Source: Chinchilla lanigera | Taxonomy: Eukaryota > Chordata > Mammalia > Rodentia > Chinchillidae | DNA: 64,000 bases | Direction: 5' to 3' | Assembly (NCBI RefSeq): GCF_000276665.1 | Contig: NW_004955405.1 | Coordinates: forward strand, 13,050,530 to 13,114,529 | Shown: piece after piece, positions 58,023-64,000 of the stretch | Position numbering within the stretch: the first letter of the stretch is position 1 | How the letters are laid out: the number at the start of each line of letters is the position of its first letter | Notes under the pieces: model-generated | Told to the model about the DNA's origin: nothing | The model's database searches: none | The model's input: only the letters and a program-made list of their open reading frames with translations | Position numbers and translations under genes: made by a program

Positions 58023-58810
58023 GATTATTTTAATATTAATTCCAGCATTTACTCAGAGAATTTATGGGAAACTGGTAAAATATACCCATTGCAAATAACA
58101 CAAAAATTATAAAAAGTGGAATATCAATAAAAATAGATTTAACTTACTGATAATTTAAATGATAAGTATGAATTAGGGTTGTATGAGATGCTGAGGTATG
58201 GTGCCTGTTGGATGAACCTGTAAAGTAGCTACTATTATTTACTTTGAGTTTAAAGAAACAAAGAAACGCTTTCTTTGTGAGATTGAATAACTCACCAAGT
58301 CCTGGTTTTAAAGATACTAAGTTCTTAAACTTATGTGATGTTCACTATGTGTTGAATGTTGATCTGTTTGATTTATTTCCAAGTACATTTAATTATTACA
58401 TAACTTTAGGAAGTACGGAGCAATCTTACTATTTCCTCCAGGAAGGAATTGAATTATAAAGAAGTTAAGTATCTTGGCTAATACCACTTATTAACTAAAT
58501 GTCTGACTCAATATTCATATTAAGCTGTTTTGGTATATATAATATATGCTTTTAATCACTATCCTTTAAGTTTATTTAATAAGAAAGTAATGTTGATAAA
58601 AAATAATTGATTTAAAATGCTAAGAATTACCAATTCTAAGAATAGAAGCAGATGGAAAAAAAAAACTGGTAGTATTAGTATAGTTCTTTCTCAATGGGAA
58701 ACAAATTGTCATTCTGTTCTTGTAAGTAACATGGAAGGCAATAAAGTTGTTTGATTCTACACATGAGTCAAAGTCATAGGAAGTTCTAACTCAAAAGAAA
58801 TAGTTTGAAA
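58023..58810. other. AT-rich non-coding DNA with a possible MIR trace
   Basis: 58380-58500 (CTATTTCCTCCAGGAAGGAA, AAGAAGTTAAGTATCTTGGC, TAATACCAC) resembles antisense MIR, but weakly. Nothing else was recognised. Confidence 0.35.
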
Positions 58811-58884
58811 AAATTGTATTTTTGGTTGAAATGTCATATCTGGCATAAAATTGTATATTTGGTTGAAATGTCACATCTGGCATA
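58811..58884 (+). repeat. 37-bp tandem duplication (two copies)
   Basis: Unit 1 at 58811-58847 and unit 2 at 58848-58884. Both start AAATTGTAT and end ATCTGGCATA. They differ at only a few bases (TTTTTGG against ATTTGG; TCATATC against TCACATC). Confidence 0.95.
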
Positions 58885-61756
58885 AAATATCTGAAATATT
58901 TGCTTATTATTATAAATGCTTTTTAAAAATAAAATAATTCACATTATTACAGACTAAAACACCTGTGATCATCTCAGTAAATCAAAGAAACCTATTTTAA
59001 AAATTTAGCACTCATAACTGACAAGAATATGTCAGCTACCTGGGAATGTAAGAGCCTTCTTAAGCTGATAAAGGCTCTTACAAACAGCAGGCTTGTATAG
59101 CTAACATTAAACTTAGTGACAGAAAGTAAATACTTCTCTAAGATCCAAACAAAAGTTAGATTGTCTACTTTTGCCACTTCTATTGAAAAATTTACTACAG
59201 TCCCTAGTGAATGCAATATGGAAGAAAAAGAAAGGCATGTTTTCCTGAACAGAAAGGTAAAGGAGGTAAGGAATGCTTTTCTTTATGGCAGCGTGATTAT
59301 CTATATAGAAAATCAAAGCAAAATGATTTTTAAAAAATTAGGATAAAAGATAAATACAAAAATATCAATTTCATTTCTATATATGACTAACAAAATTCAT
59401 AATTTAAAAATACAAAGTATACCAAAATACAATCTGTACTAATAAAAATATGAAATAGTTAGAAAAGTTTGAAAAACATGTGTATACCATATATAATGAA
59501 AATAATTGAAATTTCCTAAAAGAAATTTCAAAATATTTAAATAAATGTATAATTCTACTGTATTCATAGAGGCACAAAATCAGTATTAAAAGTCATCTTC
59601 CCAAACTGATTTCTAAATTCAACACAATGTTCAAACAATGTTCCAAAACCAAATTTTGAAGGAACAACACATTAAGATATATTTTTAAATGAGTGTTGCA
59701 CAGAAACTGGATCAATAAACAGAAATTTATTAAAATGGAAGATATTTCAGTAAAGAAGAAGAGTATAACCAAAACCATAGGAAAAGGACAGAAAGTGTCT
59801 AAAATGTCTCTGACGGCAATAATAAGAAACCTGGGCAGATCAAAGAGAAACACTGCTCAGTGGAGCTTAACACCTCCAATGCTTGAGAAAGGAAGACAGA
59901 GTGGGAAGTTCATAAATCAGTTACAAATAAATAGGTATTCATTTGTAAACAGAGCTTGTATAGCTGAGGGTTAATAATTTAGAAACTGGAGTTACAATGT
60001 TTGTTTTCATATGCAGAATATATTTTTAATAACTGAGTAGGAATAGATAACCTTGTTACTTTTCCCGGTCTCAGTAAAATAGGAATAATAATAATTGTTT
60101 CTTCATTTTGAGAATTAAAGATGTCACTACACACAATGATAATAACAAAGCAGTGACCAGAAAATAGCCTCATATAATCACTTACATTAACCAATAGGCA
60201 AGAAAATGAAATTTCATAATACAGGCTAACTGATGGTACACAATAAATTTTCATTAAATTTTTTGACACATCTATATTTGATCTTTCTCTAAATTAAAAA
60301 AATCTTACATTAAGAACTGGACCCTCTAAAGTTATTTCAATTATGTGTGTCTTTCATCTCTGAAGCGGTTATTAGTACTGGTTTTTTTTTAATACTTGTT
60401 TATCCATTATGTGGAAGCACGTATTACTGCTGCTGAACTGGTTTCAAAGCAAAGTATAATTTTTCACTAAAGTCTCTATAATTTAATATTATCTAAGGTG
60501 TAAAAGCGAGTGACATATCGCAAGAACTTTTGGGGTATTTTTATAATTTAATTGGCCTTTTCTTCTTTTTCAGAATCCACTGCAGATTAAATTAGGTATT
60601 ATGGTTTTGATGGATCACAAGCGTTTTCTTCAAAACATGTCACAGCTGTCTGGGAGAGGTGGTAATAAGAAGCTGCTAATAAGGACCTGCTAATAAGCAG
60701 CTCAAAAGTACCTCAAAATAACCTTTCCATGGGCTTCTACAGTCCCAATGCACACATCAAAGGGAAAGAATGCAGAAGAGAATTGCATATTGATTATTAC
60801 CTGTGTTTTTGTTGTAGGGATCTTTTGTTGTGCACAGTTTGAGAAGCTTAATATGAATTAAAGGTAAATGGCTTAAGTGTAATGAAATGTGTAATAGCAT
60901 CTCTTTATTATTAGAATGACTCCATCTTTACCTCTTGGACTGTGAAAGCTAGGGTAACACTTTTATTTTTTCTCTTTTTTTTCTTTACTCCTTTTTTTTC
61001 CTTTTAGACCACAAACCTGTATTTGATTATGCCTAGGAAAACATATCTGCAGAATCTATGGTGTGCAGAATGCATTACAACTAAGATCACATCTGTAATC
61101 ATAAGGTTGGTGATAAAATGAAAAACACTATGTTGACTAATGGATATTAGTTATACTGTAAGCATCCCATAATATTTCTATCATTTCCTTCAAAAAATTC
61201 ACACTTTTACCCATTTTATTCATATATTTCAAATGAGATTCCACATTTACTTTGACAAAAAAGTGTATTTATGATCAATATGTCTGCGTTAGACTGTTCT
61301 ATACTTCTGAATTCCTTAATTACATCAAAATGTTCATGTGACAATAAAATCAATTAGAGGAAATGACTTTTTCTGGAAATTCAGGGAAAGAAAATTTTCC
61401 ATTTATTATTGGAAAGGATGTAAGCAATTTTGAGGTCTGGAACTACTGAAGTCATTTTGCAAAAATTAAAACAGAGCCCATATGAGAATTGAATTAATTT
61501 TGAGGAATACTAAGAAGGAAATTTTCTTAATTAAATTTACCACATATTATCTTCATACATCTTTTGAGAATTTTCAAGGAGAGAAATATTTGTATTTAAT
61601 GTAATATTTCACAAAAAATTATGACTGTTTACAATCATTCACCTTCTTAAGGTGAGAAGAAATTATTTATAGGTACATTTTGGTGCTAAATTGTTATGAC
61701 CAATGTTTTGGTTCATTACTGAAAGGCAAATGTATTATACATTTAATTGATTGACA
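58885..61756. other. AT-rich non-coding DNA, no clear feature
   Basis: 2.9 kb. Frames at 59113-59346, 59593-59974 and 59979-60269 overlap on both strands and are AT-driven. A small hairpin (AGCTGCT/AGCAGCT, 60671-60702) is noted separately. Confidence 0.4.
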
Positions 61757-61827
61757 TTTAACATGCCTATTGTATTTAAAAACCTATTATTGAAGTTTAA
61801 CATGCCTATTGTATTTTAAAACCTATT
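61757..61827 (+). repeat. 32-bp unit tandemly duplicated at a 39-bp period
   Basis: TTTAACATGCCTATTGTATT followed by TAAAACCTATT-type endings at 61757-61788 and 61796-61827, one base different. Confidence 0.95.
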
Positions 61828-62038
61828 TCTTATATTTTAGTGCTGCTGTTGCTGTTATTTTACATTAATCTGTTATCCTAAAATCATTTCTCAGTGTGTT
61901 GTGAGCATAGGAATCAAGTATGTAGGGTCCAAAATTATCCCAAAAGCTGAAAAACTAGCTGTCACCTGTGTTCTTCAAATTGTACATCGAATGTCATTAA
62001 ATATGATAGAATAAGCAGCATTAAAATATAAACTTTTA

Positions 62039-62188
62039 ACTGGGTGTGGTGTCACACATCTGTAATCTCAACAGTTGAGAGGGTGAGGCATGAGGATCAT
62101 AACGAGTTCTAGGCCAAATAGGGCTGCTACATAGTGACTTGAAGCCTAGCTTCAACTACATAGCAAGACCTTGTTTCAAGAAATCAAA
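62039..62188 (+). mobile_element. B1 SINE, plus strand, diverged
   Basis: AACTGGGTGTGGTGTCACAC, ATCTGTAATCTCAACAGTTG, GTGAGGCATGAGGATCATAA, CGAGTTCTAGGCC, GCTGCTACATAGTGACTTG, AACTACATAGCAAGACCTTG. It keeps both copies of the ~29-bp unit. Confidence 0.85.
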
Positions 62189-62985
62189 CATAGGTAGATT
62201 TTTGAGTGGAATTTGTGAAGAATTCAGCTACCTATATGTTCACACATTTCACTTCCTGTAATTGAAATTTTGTATGTTCTCTACATTTTATTAAAGTCTA
62301 AATAAATGTTTGGTAAAAACTCAAATGAAACACAGTAAGTGAGTAACAGAACAAAGATTTTATACCCTATCTTTAAAATACATTATTGAGTTCCACTTTC
62401 AGAGATATCAAAGTAGCTTGAATTGGAATAAACAGTGCAAAAATAATGATGAACTATGCGGGAATGACTTTAAGAAAGTACCAGAGGGGTATCCACATCA
62501 TAAAAAAATGTCAGTGTCTCCAGTCCTCCATAATATGTGTCAGCTGTATGAAACTCATTGTACCTATCTTCCTCAGCTGGTATTTTCCAGTTCAGGTGCA
62601 CATGTAAGTGAAAATACATGCAGAAAGTTGCAATTCTGTCTTTGCTTAGTATATCACAAAGCAAAATTTTTGGTAACACAGAGGATGGAAATTAAGTATG
62701 TAAATCCTAAAGGAGAAATTCAAAACAGGATGTCCTCTAAAATGCATCTACAAAATCCTCTTACATTCATTATTTATTCCTAATCTGCACATGCAAGTGG
62801 AAGGTTCTAATGAATCTACTGTAAAAAATAAAACAAAAATTTGATGACTGAAAGATTAAGAAGAGATTTTAGTTTCTGTCAAGGCTTGAGTGGGGAAAGA
62901 AGCAGACTTTGAAGTTTGAGTCTTGTAAAATTACAGACATAGACTAAAACCTTTGAATTTTCCAGAGACTTCCCCAATAAAGCAC
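62189..62985. other. Non-coding DNA, nothing recognised
   Basis: The frame at 62418-62783 (121 codons) is the longest here, but shows no known family or conserved motif and is matched by an overlapping minus-strand frame. Treated as chance. Confidence 0.4.
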
Positions 62986-62989
62986 AATC

Positions 62990-63900
62990 AAGCCTCCACA
63001 AAGTTCAAGTTGAATGTCCAGTAACTTAACTATCTGATAAAACAAAATCATGCACAAGAAGTAAACAGCATCTAGGAAGACTACAATGTGTTACTCACAA
63101 TAGCCAACGTATAATAATAATTTATTATATGTGACAAAAATGATAGTATGAATATTGCTTAGAAAAAAAGAAATAAAAGAGAAAAGAGAAAAAAGGCCAT
63201 TAAGAAAAGACTAAAGCAAAAGTTAGATACAGAAAGAGAAAGCACTGTTTTTAAAGTGATATAACAAATATTTTCAAGGATGTAAAGAAAAACATGGTTA
63301 TACTAACTAAATATAATGGACATTGCAATAACAACAAACAAAATGGAAATTCCAGGGTAAAAAGTTTTCAATAATCCATAGATAAAATGAAATTACTGGG
63401 AAGACTTAATAGCAAAAGAAGAAATGGCAAAAACATGAGTTGCGGGATGTTGAAGATAAACTGGTAGAAACTGGTGAATGTTAAGAACAAAGGAAAAATG
63501 ACTTCACAAGATGAAAAGAACTCAGAGTATTGAGAAGAAATATCTTATGTTCTCAAATATATGAAACTGAGTGCAGAAAAGCATAAGTTAAAAAAAAAGG
63601 CAATTTTTAGCAAGTGTTATGAAAAACAACAAGCAACAAGTTGAAAACTCAGCAGGCCCCAAACAAGGTTACTAAGAAGAGAATGATGCCTATTATAATT
63701 ACTAGAATACAAAGAGAAAAACCTTGAACAAAGCTTGGTAAAATAACATTTCAAACGAAGAAAGCTTTGAATACAAGCTGTATAATCTCTGTCTGTGGAA
63801 TGAATTTGAACATGCACAAAGCAAGATCTGTAATAAATACAAGTTAAAAGGAATACACCGAAATTAATACCTGAAAAGTATAATATATTCCATCCTGAAA
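62990..63900 (+). mobile_element. Old L1 5' portion (ORF1 region) relic, plus strand
   Basis: The word order follows the ORF1 region of old L1 (L1ME-like). CAAATATTTTCAAGGATGTA, AAGAAAAACATGG, AAATGGAAATTCCAGGGTAA, AATGAAATTACTGGGAAGAC, TTAATAGCAAAAGAAGAAAT, ATGTTGAAGATAAACTGGTA, then AACTCAGCAGGCCCCAAACA and AGGTTACTAAGAAGAG. There is no open frame left. The call is by eye. Confidence 0.5.
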
Positions 63901-64000
63901 TTAATGAAAATCAAGACAAAAATCAGTAACAATGGCATTAATTCTCTTTATTTAGTTGGTTTTTAAAACATCCTACCTAAAAACACTTGCTCACCAAATA

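Noticed and set aside
62418..62783. 121-codon plus-strand frame
   Set aside because: No family resemblance, AT-driven composition, and an overlapping minus-strand frame. Likely chance.

Overview
This window looks like an AT-rich, gene-poor interval of a rodent nuclear genome. The main evidence is its short interspersed repeats. There are B1 (7SL-derived) SINEs with the internal ~29-bp duplication typical of rodents (best at 38497-38640). There are also tRNA-derived ID-type SINEs whose 3' ends read GGTACC(R)G instead of the AGCACC-type ending usual in mouse and rat. That points to a rodent outside the mouse/rat group, but the species cannot be fixed from sequence alone. The GC-poor background, the many L1 3' ends and MaLR-type LTRs, and a 105-base N gap (9441-9545) fit assembled mammalian intergenic or intronic DNA. 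I saw no intact protein-coding gene, no RNA gene, and no bacterial or phage features.

The one clear gene-derived object is a full-length processed pseudogene of PPP1R21 (protein phosphatase 1 regulatory subunit 21, also called KLRAQ1) at 28155-31161. It has a short GC-rich 5'UTR, the whole coding span without introns, a 3'UTR with AATAAA, and a perfect 14-bp target-site duplication. Several stops and frameshifts break the reading frame.

Layout. 1-6700: mostly unique AT-rich DNA with one B1 (611-777), a weak L2 trace and one L1 3' end. 6715-8085: an inverted pair of related ~200-bp segments plus an L1 3'UTR trace. 9441-9600: sequence gap abutting an ID SINE. 11200-12775: an MLT1-like LTR and two L1 3' ends pointing towards each other. 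14700-18500: old B1, MaLR LTR, a candidate LTR with CCAAT motifs, an unidentified segment and an old L1. 19100-21530: MIR, ID, a young-looking L1 3' end, two related copies of an unclassified repeat, and an oppositely oriented L1 3' end. 22700-27400: ID/B1 composite and two MaLR LTRs. 28141-31820: the PPP1R21 retrocopy, a MaLR LTR and an ID. 33100-39310: MaLR LTR, two B1s, one ID, and a mariner transposase relic. 40940-41380: LTR-like block resembling a class II endogenous retrovirus. 42560-44310: L1, ID, B1, MIR, and an L1 with an expanded TA/CA microsatellite. 45500-50040: MIR, MaLR LTR and an old L1 ORF2 relic. 53130-58020: microsatellites, three IDs and an MLT1-like LTR. 58800-64000: two short tandem duplications, a B1 and an old L1 ORF1-region relic.

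No genes here act together. The window is best read as a record of retrotransposition. A non-LTR machinery (L1) made the L1 copies, mobilised B1 and ID SINEs, and produced the PPP1R21 retrocopy. Older MaLR, L2, MIR and mariner remnants lie underneath. I found no convincing undescribed system. The points most worth checking are the inverted repeat, the mariner relic, the unclassified LTR-like blocks and the unidentified segment at 17780-18075.
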